Source of the DNA: Oasisia sp. SBJ-2009
Taxonomy: Eukaryota > Annelida > Polychaeta > Sabellida > Siboglinidae
Assembly (NCBI GenBank): GCA_964017155.1
Contig: OZ024857.1
Location: forward strand, 10,710,862 to 10,774,861
DNA: 64,000 nt
Reading direction: 5' to 3'
The translations under genes were made by a program, and so were the position numbers. A model generated the notes under the pieces. The model saw only the letters and a program-made list of their open reading frames with translations, made no database searches and was not told the DNA's origin. Below are positions 45,986 through 58,499 of the stretch, in pieces; the stretch's first letter is position 1, and each line of letters opens with the position of its first letter.

Positions 45986-48900
45986 TTACAGGTCCAATCG
46001 TTGTGGGCGTTTCACTCGTCTTCCGGAGCTAGTGTATTGTTCCGGTTGTGGAAGCTGGAAACGGACTGACTTCTTCTGGGGTAACACGCAGTTACACGGA
46101 GGTGGTACGACTTGCATGTCGTCTCTTCGCGTCAAGTCGTCTGTATCGTCCACGTTGTCTTGTTGGAACGTATGTCGCTCAGTCGTCTCATGGAGGTGAC
46201 GACGGTTACGCCTAAGGACATTGCCTGTCGGAGTCAAGACGTTGTACGACCGCGGCTGTACATCAGTTGATATCACCTTGGCAGGCTGCCAGGTGTCTTT
46301 CTGAGTGTCTCTCAAACGAACGTCCTGTCCGGGTATTAGCGGTGCAAGTGGTTGCATAGCTCGCTTATCATGGTTAAGACATTGGATTTCTTGCCTCTCG
46401 GCGAGACGACGTCTGATTTCGTCTTTCGACCAGTGTTCATTTCTGATGATCACGGGGAGGTTCGACTTGTACTTGCGGGCATTTAGCATCTCTGCCTGTG
46501 ACGGTAAGTGGCTGTCGATTGGTGTGGATCTCAACGCGAGCAGTGCTTTCTGCGGGTTGGATCTCGACATCGCTGCCTTCTTCATGGTATACTTCACCGT
46601 CTGAACTTGACGTTCGATGAATCCATTCGATTGTGGGAAGTGTGGGCTGGACGTTACGTGGTTGAAGCACCACTCGGCGGCGAAGTTTCGAAAAGCCTGA
46701 CTGCTATAGTGTCCACCGTTGTCGCTCACAACCTTGCTTGGCGATCCATTCTCCGCAAACACCTCACTCATCTTCGATATGATGCGGTCACTCGTCACCT
46801 TCCCCTCGATGCGGTAGACAAAAGGAAATTTCGAGTAGTAGTCACAGATGAGAAGATACGTGTCCTCTCGTATGGCAAACAGGTCTGTGCCGACGATCTG
46901 CCACGGACGTGTCGGTAACTCATGCTGCATCAGCGGCTCGTGCGCCTGACGTTTCTGTAACCGTTGACACGCGTCGCACTTCCTCACGATGTCGTCGATG
47001 TCCTTGTTGATCGACTTCCAGTAGACAGAGGACCTCGCTCGTAGCCGGGTCTTCTCTATGCCCTGGTGAGCCTCGTGCAGTTTGCTCAACACTTCCGCCT
47101 GTAGACTTAGGGGAATCACCAGACGGTCGCCCTTCATGATAAGACCATCCTCAACTGCCAACTCGTCTCGGCATGACCAGTAGGGTCGCAACGGTGCAGC
47201 TAGGTGGCGTTGGCTATCTGGCCATCCATCCACGATGACGGCTCTCAGCGAACACAGTTCATCGTCGGCCTGTGTCGCCTCTCTGATCGACTGTAGTTTC
47301 TGCGTTGAAAACTGTACGAATGACACTTGTATGTCAAGGTCGATGTGCGTCGACTCGCTACTCGGTTGTCTTGACATGGCGTCGGCCAGCATCATTTGCT
47401 TTCCTGGCTTGTAGCGTAACACAAAGTCATACGGTTGTACTCGCAGGAACATTCTCTGTAATCTATGCGGTGCTGCTGCAAGGTTCTTCAAGTTGATCAT
47501 CTCGAGAGGTTTGTGGTCCGACTCGAGAACGAACGATTTTCCGTAGACATACATGTGGAACCTCTCGCAGCCGAAGACGACTGCGAGCATCTCACGTTCA
47601 ATGTTGGCGTATCTCTGTTCGCAATCACTAAGTGACTTGCTGGCAAACTCGATGGGCTTCCCGTGTTGAATGAGAACAGCGCCGAGTCCTCGGCTGGAGG
47701 CGTCGACCTGGGTGACACTCTCAGCCTGTGGGTCGAAGTACGCAAGGGTCACTTCACGACAGATGAGAGACTTCGTCGCTTCAAACGCTGCGTTGTGAGA
47801 TTCCGCCCAGATGAACTCGGCGTCCTTCTTCACTAGATCACGCAGGGTTGCGGTTTTCTGCGACAAGTTTGGAATGAACGGCGACATGTACGTGGCTATG
47901 CCCAGAAATTCCTGAAGCTGTGCAACGTGTTGTGGTGCTTTCACTCGCTGGATGTCTGCGGCTCTGCCTGGGTCTGAACGTACGCCGTCTGCGCTGAATT
48001 CCAACCCGAAGAACTTCATGTTCGCCTGTTTGATGTCGCATTTATCAATGTTGAACACCAGCCCATGCTGCAGTGCTACTCTCATCAGGTTGTGCAGATG
48101 TTTGTCGTGTTCGGCTTCTGTCTTCCCGAACACACCCACGTCGTCAGCAATACTTATCGTTCCGGGGCACTTCTCAAGTATGCAGTCCATCCTCTCCTGG
48201 AACACGTCTTGGCTGAGGTTCAGGCCAAACGGTAGTGTTCTGAAACAATACCGGCCGAAGGGACTGTTGAACGTGGTCAGACGCTTAGACTCGTCGTCTA
48301 ACTGCACGGACCAGTATCCGTGACGTGCATCTAGCTTGGAGAAGATCACTGACTCAGCAAGCTTGTGGGTAATTTCCTCCAAGGTCGGTGTTGGGTAGTG
48401 CGGACGCTTGATAGCTGTGTTCAAGTCTTTGGGATCCAAGCAGATGCGCAACTTTCCGTTCGACTTCCTGCTGTATACGATGCTAGATACCCAATCTGTA
48501 GGCTCCTCGACCTTCTCGATCACCCCGAGTTCTACCATCTGGTTGATCTCATTCCTCACGTCGTCTTTGATGTGGATCGGACATCGTCTGGGCGCATGTA
48601 CGACAGGGGTCACAGCAGGGTCTAGTGTGATGTGGAACGTTTCGCGGAACTTGCCGATGCCCTTAAAACAATCTGGATACAGCCGCTGGAGATCTTCCTT
48701 CGAGTTCAACGGCGGTGGATGTTCGCTGACTGCACAGTTCAAGGTCACCAAGTTGAGCTTGCGGCAGGAAGGTAGTCCCAAGATCACTGGACCTGGTGTG
48801 TCAGCAACAAAGAACTCTGCTTCGTGTGTGGTTGTCTCATGCACACACTTCAGTCGCGTAGTACCGTACTGCCAGATCAATTGTCCGTTGTAGGCAGTTA

Positions 48901-50038
48901 GGATCGTGTCTCGATGCTCAAGGCTGCTTCGCATAGGTATTCCTTCTGTGTCGATGTTTGACGGGTACATGCGCTGGAACGTCCTCAGCGGCATTACGTT
49001 ACCCTGCGCACCTGTGTCGACCTTGACACGAGGTGTCGCTGGGGTGTCAGGCCTGTCTTTCAGCGTGATCCTGAGAGTCGCATATACTTCGTCCCTCTCG
49101 ACGGCGTTGATGTTGACGATGTTAAAGGCAAGCGGCTCGAAGTTGTCGCTGAGCTGATCGAATCTGGCGTCTTGACTGATGGAGTGGACACGACCTCGTT
49201 GGCGCTCATCTCGGTTGGTCCTTCGTCTTGACCTAGCTCGGGATCTTGGTCGCCCAGAAGAGTGTGGTCTTCCTCCGGCGCCAGACGTCCAACCTGTAGC
49301 CTGCCGACATACTCGCTGCCAGTGATTGAGTTTCCCACATGCGTTACACCTTCTGCCCTCTGCTGGACATCGATCTGTGGGCGCATGATGACGTCCACAT
49401 TTTGCGCACGTAGGTGCCTCCTCTCGACGTCCGCTTGGCTCATGTGTTCTCCGCGACCGGCTGACGTGACGGATGCTGCTAGCGTCTCCTGAGAACTGCT
49501 GCATGTTGGCCAGTGTTGCTTCATGCGTTCTAGCAACGTCCATCGCCGCGTCAAGTGTTAGTGTCTCATCACGGCACAGTAGCCTTTCTTGCACTTTCCC
49601 GTGCCGGACACCCACTACTAACTGTTCGATCAACCTCTCCTCGGTTTCTGTAGTATCACGGAACTTGCATTTACGCGCCTGCGTCTTGCAGCGTGTCATG
49701 AATTCGTCAACTGTCTCAGAGCTCAACTGCCTGAATTTTTGCAGATGAAAACGCCTCAGCCTGTAATTAGACTTGGGTTCTATCAGAGCCTGGAATTTAG
49801 CCCAAATGACCTCAACGTCTTTCTTCTCAGTTTCACTGAGGTCCCAAGTGTTGTACATTCGCCGACCCTCCTGTCCTACCCATAGCAGGATGTAGGTCAC
49901 TCGTTCATTCTGCCCTTTTTCAGCAAAGGGCCCACTGAAAATCAGTTCCAAATATTGACGGAATGAACGAAACTCCGTGGGTAAATCAGTGGCTAACCAG
50001 TTCATGCGGGGCGGCTCTATACCTGACAGATCACCCAT
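45986..50038 (-). CDS. gag-pol polyprotein of the Ty3/gypsy-type element
   Basis: A single uninterrupted 1350-residue frame. Gag-like helical region about residues 20-180; two zinc knuckles, an irregular one at C211-C224 and a classic CCHC at C231, C234, H239, C244. Protease DTG at 341-343. Reverse transcriptase about 480-680 with RICLDPKDLN and the catalytic IADD at 630-633. RNase H about 760-880 with D779, E816 and D841. Integrase zinc finger H988/H991/C1021/C1024 and the catalytic triad D1052, D1106, E1142 (35-residue spacing D to E). All key residues are present, so activity is possible. Gag and pol are fused without a frameshift, as in several invertebrate Ty3/gypsy lineages. Start ATG is about 140 bases inside the 5' LTR; a stop closes it about 115 bases before the 3' LTR. 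Confidence 0.97.
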   Translation of the reverse strand: MGDLSGIEPPRMNWLATDLPTEFRSFRQYLELIFSGPFAEKGQNERVTYILLWVGQEGRRMYNTWDLSETEKKDVEVIWAKFQALIEPKSNYRLRRFHLQKFRQLSSETVDEFMTRCKTQARKCKFRDTTETEERLIEQLVVGVRHGKVQERLLCRDETLTLDAAMDVARTHEATLANMQQFSGDASSIRHVSRSRRTHEPSGRREEAPTCAKCGRHHAPTDRCPAEGRRCNACGKLNHWQRVCRQATGWTSGAGGRPHSSGRPRSRARSRRRTNRDERQRGRVHSISQDARFDQLSDNFEPLAFNIVNINAVERDEVYATLRITLKDRPDTPATPRVKVDTGAQGNVMPLRTFQRMYPSNIDTEGIPMRSSLEHRDTILTAYNGQLIWQYGTTRLKCVHETTTHEAEFFVADTPGPVILGLPSCRKLNLVTLNCAVSEHPPPLNSKEDLQRLYPDCFKGIGKFRETFHITLDPAVTPVVHAPRRCPIHIKDDVRNEINQMVELGVIEKVEEPTDWVSSIVYSRKSNGKLRICLDPKDLNTAIKRPHYPTPTLEEITHKLAESVIFSKLDARHGYWSVQLDDESKRLTTFNSPFGRYCFRTLPFGLNLSQDVFQERMDCILEKCPGTISIADDVGVFGKTEAEHDKHLHNLMRVALQHGLVFNIDKCDIKQANMKFFGLEFSADGVRSDPGRAADIQRVKAPQHVAQLQEFLGIATYMSPFIPNLSQKTATLRDLVKKDAEFIWAESHNAAFEATKSLICREVTLAYFDPQAESVTQVDASSRGLGAVLIQHGKPIEFASKSLSDCEQRYANIEREMLAVVFGCERFHMYVYGKSFVLESDHKPLEMINLKNLAAAPHRLQRMFLRVQPYDFVLRYKPGKQMMLADAMSRQPSSESTHIDLDIQVSFVQFSTQKLQSIREATQADDELCSLRAVIVDGWPDSQRHLAAPLRPYWSCRDELAVEDGLIMKGDRLVIPLSLQAEVLSKLHEAHQGIEKTRLRARSSVYWKSINKDIDDIVRKCDACQRLQKRQAHEPLMQHELPTRPWQIVGTDLFAIREDTYLLICDYYSKFPFVYRIEGKVTSDRIISKMSEVFAENGSPSKVVSDNGGHYSSQAFRNFAAEWCFNHVTSSPHFPQSNGFIERQVQTVKYTMKKAAMSRSNPQKALLALRSTPIDSHLPSQAEMLNARKYKSNLPVIIRNEHWSKDEIRRRLAERQEIQCLNHDKRAMQPLAPLIPGQDVRLRDTQKDTWQPAKVISTDVQPRSYNVLTPTGNVLRRNRRHLHETTERHTFQQDNVDDTDDLTRRDDMQVVPPPCNCVLPQKKSVRFQLPQPEQYTSSGRRVKRPQRLDL

Positions 50039-50159
50039 GGCTGCCTATTAATGGCAATGTCTATCACTTACTCAGTGAGAACAAATCGGAGCTGGCCAGC
50101 GTCGACTCGACCGTGCCGCGTGCGTGTTGACCTATTTACGAATGTCGAAAGCGCCGGAT

Positions 50160-50178
50160 TCAACCGTAGCTGCCACCA
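50160..50178 (-). promoter_or_regulatory. primer binding site next to 5' LTR
   Basis: Immediately inside the 5' LTR the element strand starts TGGTGGCAGCTACGG. TGG pairs with the CCA end of a tRNA. I could not match it to a particular tRNA. Confidence 0.6.
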
Positions 50179-50402
50179 TGAAACGTGTCGTCTTGGCCTG
50201 ACATCTGTGTAGTCGGATTGTCCGACTCATCTCGCATACATACGTATCTGATTCGACACCAGAAGTACTGAACAAATCACTTTATTATGATTACACGCAG
50301 AGAGAGGGATAACACTGATCGACCTCGAGTCTCGTCATCGTACAAGCCTGATCTCTTGGATGCATATGTCGTTCTATGCATTTACATTGGCATACCATCA
50401 CA
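50179..50402 (-). repeat. 5' LTR of the Ty3/gypsy-type element
   Basis: Near-identical to the repeat at 45645-45869; lies upstream of the gag-pol frame on the - strand and should contain its promoter. Confidence 0.95.
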
Positions 50403-52086
50403 AACACTTCCAAAAGCCATTCAACGTCCCTCGCGATATAGATCACGAAGGTCTGGACAACATCCCGCAGCGCTTTATCAAGACATGCCTCGATGAGATT
50501 CCAACCATGGATGAGATGGCTAGAGCAATCGCCGGCCTGAAAGATGGAAAAGCACCTGGAGAAGATTGAATTTCTGCAGAAGTATGCAAGCACATAGGAG
50601 ACAATATGTTCAGCAGACTGCACCGACTAATCACCATTGCCTTGGAGGTGGGTTCTGTACCACAATTATAGAGGAATATCTCTTCTTTTGATAAGAAGCA
50701 AAATGTTTGCCAGGATCCTCCTCAACAGACTATCAACCTACATAACACCAGAGGACGTTCCTGAGACACAATGTGGCTTCAGAGTTAATCGGAATACTGT
50801 TGATATGATAGTTTGTCTCTGACAGCTACAAGAAAGGTATATTGAGCAGGACTATTTGTCTACTACGTTCGATACAGTTGGGAGGGCCGGACTTTGACAG
50901 CTACTGGGGAAGTTTGGACGCCTAGAGACGTTCACAACTATGATCGAGGCTCTACATACCGGAATGATGGAGAATGTTAGTGTTGGAGGGGAAGTCTCGG
51001 AATAGTTCAGTGTTACAAATGGGGCCAAGCCAGGTTGTGTACTGGTCCTCGCGCTCTTCACCTTCTTCATATAAGCAATGCTCGACGAAGCTTTCCGATA
51101 CATGGGGGATGGCGTCTACATATATTCCAGGCACAGAGCGCTGACCTATTCAACGTCGCACACTTCAGAGCGAAGACCAATACTACTAGGATACTGATGA
51201 GAGAGTTGTTATTGGCACATGACAGTGCACTGGTTGCCTACTCTGCTGAATAGATGCATAAAATAGTGGATGCTTTCTCCGATGCGCCAAAGAAGTTCGG
51301 CCTGAAGATTAACATCAAGAAGACAGATGTCCTGCACCAACACAACTCTACAAGAACCCAAGAGGAGGATATCATGGTTGAAAGAAATAAGCTGAACTCT
51401 GTTCTGGAATTCACCTACCTCGGAAGGACTATATCAAGTAATGAATGCATTGGCGATGAAATACAGAGGAGGCTGGCCAAGGCTAGTGCATCTTTCGGCC
51501 GACTACACCAGAGACTCTGGAACAACCGCCATGTGTCCATGCGGTTTAAAGGCAAGATATATCGTGCAATTGTGTTGTCCACCCTCTTTTACGGAGCCGA
51601 GGCCTGGACAGTGTACCGACGACAGGTGAAAAAGCTGCATGCCTTCATGATGCGACATCTGTGTTCGATCATGAAGATAACCTGGATGGACAAAGTGGAA
51701 AACAAGGAAATACTCGAACGGACAGGGTTGCCATGTAAGGTCTTCTCATCAGAAAGAATCTCCGGTGGACTGGACACTTCATGAGGATTTCACCAGACAC
51801 GCTACCAAAGCAGATTCACTACTTTCAACTGTCTTCTGGTGACATAAAGAGAGGGCGCCCTCGTCTCCGGTTCATGAATACCATCAAGAGGAACCGGAAG
51901 CTGAGAGACATAAAGGCCGACTCATGTACATCACTCTCACAACAGAGAGATAAATGGAGAGCAGTAGTCAAGTGGTGGAAGCAGTCTTTGTCGCATCGCG
52001 ACGGATAGGATGATGTAATTAATAAGGGTATATAGAGATCTACAAGATTTAACGATTCATGTATAAATAGAGCAATGTAAATCACG

Positions 52087-52163
52087 AATACAGGGATACA
52101 TGCACTCATGCACGCATGCACGCATGCACGCATGCACGCATGCACGCATACCCGCATGCATGC
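52087..52163. repeat. (GCATGCAC)n 8-bp repeat
   Basis: About eight copies of ACGCATGC just past the LINE 3' end. Confidence 0.93.
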
Positions 52164-53222
52164 GTTGAGCGATCGTTGCCGAGAGAGTGGCAACGTCCTC
52201 TTAATGGTATAATTTATATTATATACGTAAATCCTTTATATTACAATGCCAAACAAAAGCGCAATTTTAACTAAGTGTAAGATTCGTCGCCCACATAAGT
52301 GTGCGCTAGGAATACTGATCGGCTGTGTGAGTGTTGACGACAAGATTCGAAATACGGGAGAAAATTATATAATTCATACGCGTAACAACATTTACCCATT
52401 AATGTTCACACTACTCCACTTGTATTGAATGATTTATTTTATATAGTTTCCTTATTCAAGAATACTATATTAAAGCATAATTTTTAATAATTGCAAGAAC
52501 CATCGTCTTGATGTCATCCTCAAACGCAAAGATGAGCACCAAGATTAATCAACCCTGTTCGAGTGGCTCAATCGTGATATAAATAAACAGTTTTATTACA
52601 AAATTGATCCAGTAATTGTCCCGCTTTTGTACCACAATCTATATGCTATTTTGGCGACTTGAAAATGGGTATTTTTCAATATATCGTAGTTCATGTCGTG
52701 GTATACTGATTTCTGATGCTATCCTTCTACGTTAATGACAGTTGACCCTTTGGCGTTAATAAGAAGAAAGTACAGATTACTGTATGGCAGTAGTATTGAA
52801 TGTTAAAGGACGGGGAATGGAAAAGCAAGTCGAATATTGCTTCAACTGATATATGATTTAAAATTATGTTTCCATTAGGCAAAATTATGTTTACTTTATA
52901 CTATGTGAGAATACCCCAATCGTGATAGCTCTGTTACGGTTTATCAGGGATATCGTGCCTAGGAATAGTAGTACAGTATTGACATGGGTCAAAAGCTAAC
53001 ACATGGGTAACAGTGAATTGTAGCCTGATCAACTTGGAATTTTGCTGGAGATGTCTAATTCTGTCAACATAGAAACTGCACATGCAAATACCAATGCCCT
53101 GCCCATCAGCTGACATGTTTGTACTCGTTTAGTAACTGCACAATTATGTACACTAGTGGTTTGATTGGATTTTGGCTTCCCATTGCGAATAACATCTAAC
53201 ACATATTGACTGAATCAGAGAT

Positions 53223-53308
<86 letters not shown>

Positions 53309-53927
53309 ATTATTTAAGACAATTTCCAACAATAACAAAGAATTCGATTTATTTCGATGATTTATGATTTGGCCCCTGATTTTGGACACCGTGATTGAGC
53401 TGAGGCCCTAACCTGTAGCCGTTGAAGCGGGATGTCCAGTAACTAGAATCAATCATTAAGTAACACTTCAAAGTGATATACGGTGTACCTAAGCTGATAA
53501 GGATGGGACGTGTAAACTATTTAACATTGTGGAGCTTGTGCTCTCCACTTTCAAACATAGTGCCCGCTGATTCCACACAGCGGATTCCCACATTTGTGAA
53601 CAGAGCTGTTTGCAACCAGGAATATTGTGAATCAGCGTGAATGTAAAAGCTTGAATATTTTATCTAGTCAGGCGTCGTATTTATTCGGAAACATACAGGT
53701 CGTGTCATTCTGATGAACCATGTTGTGAAAGCTTGACAGAAACAGCCAAATCGTCGAACAATGCTTTTTATTCGTAGCGACACAGACAACAACTCTTCCT
53801 TTTCTTGTCAAGAAAAACTCGACTTTGCGACAATATTTGATAACGTATGACACGTTACATATGTCGGACGTGGGTTAGTACTACCATTGCTGCAGTCATA
53901 CACACCTAAAACATAATATTCGGAAAG

Positions 53928-53990
<63 letters not shown>

Positions 53991-55408
53991 CGCGTTGCGT
54001 GCGTGCTTGTGTATGTGTGGCTGTGTGTGTGTTTGCGTGTGCGTGTGCGTTTGCTTGTGGCTGTGTGTGTGTTTGCGTGTGCGTGTGTGTGTATGTGTGT
54101 GTGCGTTGCGTGCGTGCTTGTGTATGTGCGGCTGTGTGTGTTTGCGTGTGCGTTTGCTTGTGGCTGTGTGTGTGTTTGCGTGAGCGTGTGCGTGTGCGTG
54201 TGCGTGTGCGTGTGTGTGTGTGCCAATGCGTACAGACAGTCTAGACTGTTTAATGTAGCTCGGTGTGTTCCGTGACATACTGTTTTATCATTCCAGTTTT
54301 TAACTGAAAAAGTCCATTTCATTATGCACTGTGCGTGAATAAGGCAATATAAACTACACCTGTCAGAACCGTTCAACGAATAACGTCATCAAACTAACCG
54401 CCAGGGAATATTCCCCCAAACTCGATGTCATCGCCATCGACTCTGAAGAACCAACGTCCAAACGGTCTACAATTTGTAGTTAATTCGACATTGGCAACAG
54501 CTGCCGAAAGAGAGCCAGGTAGGCGAGTGTAATGCACGCCATCTCCTTTGGTGAATCCCATCTGCAGACATATTTACTAACGTAAATGGTATAAAAATGT
54601 TACTGTACACGTGATGTTTGAGAAACATCTTATCTGCGCAATATTACAACTATGCAATAACACAAAAGACATTTCACGACAAAAACATTTTCAACAACAA
54701 ATCAAATGCGTCGTTGTTTTAAATGCAAGTAAATAATGTATCCGATTTATGTTTTATGGATAATCCAACATTTCCGTGCGATTTGCGAATTTAAGTATAT
54801 TTAGTATTGTTTTTGCGTACCTACGGGTAGTCCTACACTTGTCGAAAAGATCAAGCGTTTGTAGTAAAGATACTATCTTAACTACTCGCGCTATTTCTAC
54901 GGTTTATGGGCATGGCTACCATTTCGAACGGTGCCTGTTGCAGCAGTTGCTGCTTTGGCCAATGTTACGGCTACTGCTGTTAATTGGTGCCTCTACAGCG
55001 TTCGTGAATACAGTGACCAAATAAAAGTTCATTCCCACGTCTTCGATCCAGTCTGGCGATCGATCACTAAGCATTTCAGTAACAGTGATATCAATCACGA
55101 CGACGATGATGATAATGCCTGACTCTTGACTGTAAATTATATTTAATGTTCAAACGGTGTTCACTGTCATTGCACACTACCCATATATTCTTAGCTGTAT
55201 TTGTCTGTGCATTGCGGTTTTTCCGAATGCTGTACAAGTTATTGATTACGCCAAACCCAAACACAACGATATGTCAAAACCAAAATGTAACGTTATAATA
55301 CCACCAATGCGGACTACAGTTGGTATTATAAAAACACCTGTTATCAACTATTGTTCCACATGAACAAAGGTCTATTGGTAAAGGTAGACAGTACGGGGCG
55401 AGCCGAAA
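52164..55408. other. intergenic, microsatellites only
   Basis: Contains (AT)n at 53,229-53,306 and a TG-rich tract with CG and TTTG interruptions at 53,928-54,225. The long VCVC/HTHT frames over that tract are by-products. No gene recognised. Confidence 0.6.
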
Positions 55409-55539
55409 ATGACTTGTACAACGCGGGCAAGACAAAGTAAGCAGACACACGCAGACTGTGCGATGTCTATGATAGTTTTGAGCTCTACGAAGGTCCGCCC
55501 GGACAATGTATCACAAATGAAAAATAGTGTTCAACCCAC

Positions 55540-57492
55540 CCAGGTTTTAGTTTCGAGGAATTTGAGGCGAAATCGGGTATTCCGGGATAGGAAGAATCCA
55601 CTGGATATGTACGATGACGTGGAGTTTATACGACAAGTTTAGATTTCGCCGTCACGATATCCTAACAATCGTGGATGAACTGCTAGACGCCTTAAAGTAC
55701 CCCGATCGACACGCGACAAGTTGTTTCTAGAACTTGGTGGCTGAGACCATCCGTATCGACCAGTCAAACCGGATCCCGAACCATCCACCGTGTGACCAAC
55801 GCTTTGTTCGCTCGGATGCATGAGTGGGGACAGCTACCGACGCAACAACAAGCCGACCGACAGAAGGCGAGTTCCTCCGGCTAGCGGGATTCCCCACCGC
55901 GGTGGCATGCATCGACGGGACCCACGTCCGCACGAGCACGAATATGTCAACAGGGAGAATTTTCACTCGATAAACGTCTAGGTAACGTGTGATTTATCAA
56001 ATAGTTGAAATTTCACATCTTTATGCAATGAGACTCTATTTTAACATACTACGTATTGACTGAACTACTTCTTGAAGTACTTGAATGACCATAATTTTTT
56101 TAAATTATGCGAATACATGTTCAAACAGATTTAAATACAACTTCATAATTAAAATGTAATTACATTTTATTAACTATTTGTAATTGTATGTGACACTACG
56201 TAAAATGAATCGGTTGTATAAATTTGTATCTAAATACTTCCCTAAATTATTTCATTTTTTTTCAAATAATATTTCAAGTACTTTTATTTGAGTATGGCTA
56301 TTATTAAATGAAGAGTAAGATTTCATTTGTTTTTCTTCAGTCAAAAATGTCAACAGATCATTTCAAAATTGACCACATTTTCTAGTAAGAAAGAAAACCA
56401 TTATCACTGAGGTCATACCAATGAAAGCAGATTAAATTTTCTAGTTGTCACCTGTGAGCAGCTTGGTTTTGTTGCTAATAACACTCCTAACACATATTTG
56501 CTCTGTATGGTCTGAGGGGAGGTAGAAGTTCCTAAAAAATTATTACCTGCCTAGATTGTTGACATTTAACAGCATACCAACTGTAGCTATGTAGGAATAT
56601 ATCATCACAAATATGATGATGTATTGATTTGACCACATATACAGGGTACTTGAAGTATTATTATTATTCACTTATGTGAAACACCTATGTACAGTGTACA
56701 CTGTGAAACAGTTAATCTAGCCTCTTGTGCCAGTCACTGATGTTTCCTCTGATTAAAGTACACTGTAGCTACCTTATTTGGGCACCCCTTATTTGCACAG
56801 GCAACTTAATTGCAATTAGTAAGGGTCATCTGTCCCCAGCCACCAGCTCCTGCTATTGTTTGTTCAAGTGCTCCTTGCAGCTGATAACACGTGGCTACAC
56901 TTTGAGGACAGGGTAGCATACATAGATGCCTGCATGCTAGAGGTTTATTGTTTTGAATGGAAAGGCTGTTTTTATTATGATAGATTAAGAGAATGATGTA
57001 GGATACTTGGATCTTTTGATCTATGTACAATTTTTTTTATTTGCATGTTTAATGCTATAAATGTGTTTAAATGCAAAAATGTCAAGGTACTTACTATTTT
57101 ACCCCTGTGCTATTGACCACCTCTAAATAAAATGTAAGACATAGTTTTGTTTCATGCACAAACTAGTAATAACTACACAGTATAAAGCATTAAAAAATAC
57201 ATTGACTCAGGTATAAAAACATGCACATTAAATGAGTGTCATCTGTCTCTGTTGTAGTTCATATGTGATGCTGACATGAGGATTATGAACTGCATTGCCA
57301 TTTGCCAAGTGGCTGGGTTCAGTGCAAGATTCCAGAATCCTGAGGGAATAGCAGCTGTTTCAGCATTCGAGTCGCCACAAAAAACATTGACTGGTGTGTT
57401 TCTTGGGGACAGTGGGTATATATTCTCTCACCGATCCTCAACAGGTGGGATTAACAGGAACAGTCATACACAGATGCCCACTGTATCAACGT
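55540..57492 (+). pseudogene. HARBI1-like Harbinger transposase pseudogene, two exons
   Basis: In PIF/Harbinger transposons this DDE nuclease cuts the element ends. Pieces in order: FRDRKNPLDMYDDVEFIRQ (about 55580-55640), a frameshift, FRFRRHDILTIVDELLDALK, then TIHRVTNALFARMHEWGQLP, GEFLRLAGFPTAVACIDGTH (first catalytic D), EYVNRENFHSINV. After an intron-like gap, from 57258 (acceptor ttgtag) FICDADMRIMNCIA and later GVFLGDSGYIFSHR (second D). The last codon before the putative donor at 55981 is TAG where relatives have CAG. Several frameshifts show it is inactive. The third catalytic residue region is not found. Confidence 0.85.
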
Positions 57493-58499
57493 AGTGGTCA
57501 AAGTAGCATGATATGTAAGTATGATTAGTGTTTAGAATTTAGAAGGTGGCAGATCATTGTAGATGTGACAAAGTGTGGATACTGACCTCTGTCCTATTAT
57601 GTAACTCTACCAGTCACCAACTCTAAGGCTGACCTTGTTTTTGTGTATTGCTATTGGATGCCTACCACTTTAAGGTGGCTGCCTGTAACTTGAGTTCCCC
57701 CCACTGTGCTATTTATATGATGACTCTCTCTCTCTCTCTTTCTCCTGGTAACTTTCCATTATTAGGATGCTTGATGCAACCCACATTGATTTTAATCAAA
57801 GATAAATAGAGATTGCTCACCCCATGCATCATCGACTGGCAGAGCCATAGCCTGGCCATCGCCTATGTCTTGCACTGAAACGTGAACATTATAAGTTTTG
57901 TAAATATTACATATTTACGCATTGTGTTAATATATTATTTCCATTGTATCATGTATGAGTTGCATGTTACTGTACATAAGAATTATTTCTGTATAACAGT
58001 TCTGCATAAGAGTTGCTTTCACAATACAACTGTCTGTAGCATTCATACCATTATAAAAAAAAATGAATCTAGGCATATGTTTGATTTACTAATGGATATT
58101 GAACTATATAAAATAAAGTTTCATATGTGTCATTAATGTATTTGGTTAATTTTTATCGGAATGAGAATTATTGCTGTGACAACTGTACTCCAACAATAAT
58201 TACATATACTAGTATATGTTTTAATAATAAACTTATTTTATGTTATAATTTATGCTATCAACAAGTCTGAAAACAGTCAGTCCTCGCTTTAGTGCCATTT
58301 AGTTTTGTTGTAATAGATTATGTCACAAGCACACATCACAAAATAAAATAATTAAATTTAAATAGAAATCACTGATTGGGATTTTATTTTATTTGTTGAA
58401 TTTTCTTTTCTTTTTTACCAAAGAAGACACTGTAGTAAATAAGGAATTGTACATAATACGGTAACACTTGAAAGTACAACACACCACAGACAGTAATCA
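57493..58499. other. spacer between the two Harbinger pseudogenes
   Basis: AT-rich with a short CT run near 57,725; no frame recognised. Confidence 0.5.

Larger units (their letters stand above)
45640..50407 (-). mobile_element. full-length Ty3/gypsy-type LTR retrotransposon
   Basis: Direct repeats of 225 and 224 bases (45645-45869 and 50179-50402) bound the element. They start TG and end CA and differ by a few changes including one 1-base gap. AACAC flanks both sides (45640-45644 and 50403-50407) as a 5-bp target duplication. Between them is one intact 1350-codon frame on the - strand. Near-identical LTRs plus an open frame point to a recent insertion. There is no envelope-like frame. Confidence 0.97.
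45540..52010 (+). pseudogene. non-LTR retrotransposon (LINE) reverse transcriptase, interrupted by an LTR element
   Basis: Left part 45540-45644 reads GPTKKGPVHLKSADGLETFS then DSKRVVARWSEH. After the inserted LTR element the frame resumes at 50408 with HFQKPFNVPRDIDHEG, MARAIAGLKDGKAPGED, then broken RT. Later pieces are ADLFNVAHFRAKTN, KKFGLKINIKKTDVL, LEFTYLGRTISSNE, YGAEAWTVYRRQVKK and KRGRPRLRF. The catalytic box expected as FADDSALVA reads LAHDSALVA, and many stops are present, so it is dead. The endonuclease part is absent; I do not assign a family firmly (RTE- or CR1-like). Confidence 0.85.

Noticed and set aside
46305..49748. Many + strand frames of 60-161 codons
   Set aside because: Shadows of the intact - strand gag-pol frame.
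53808..54376. His/Thr- and Val/Cys-repeat frames up to 156 codons
   Set aside because: They read a TG-rich microsatellite on either strand.
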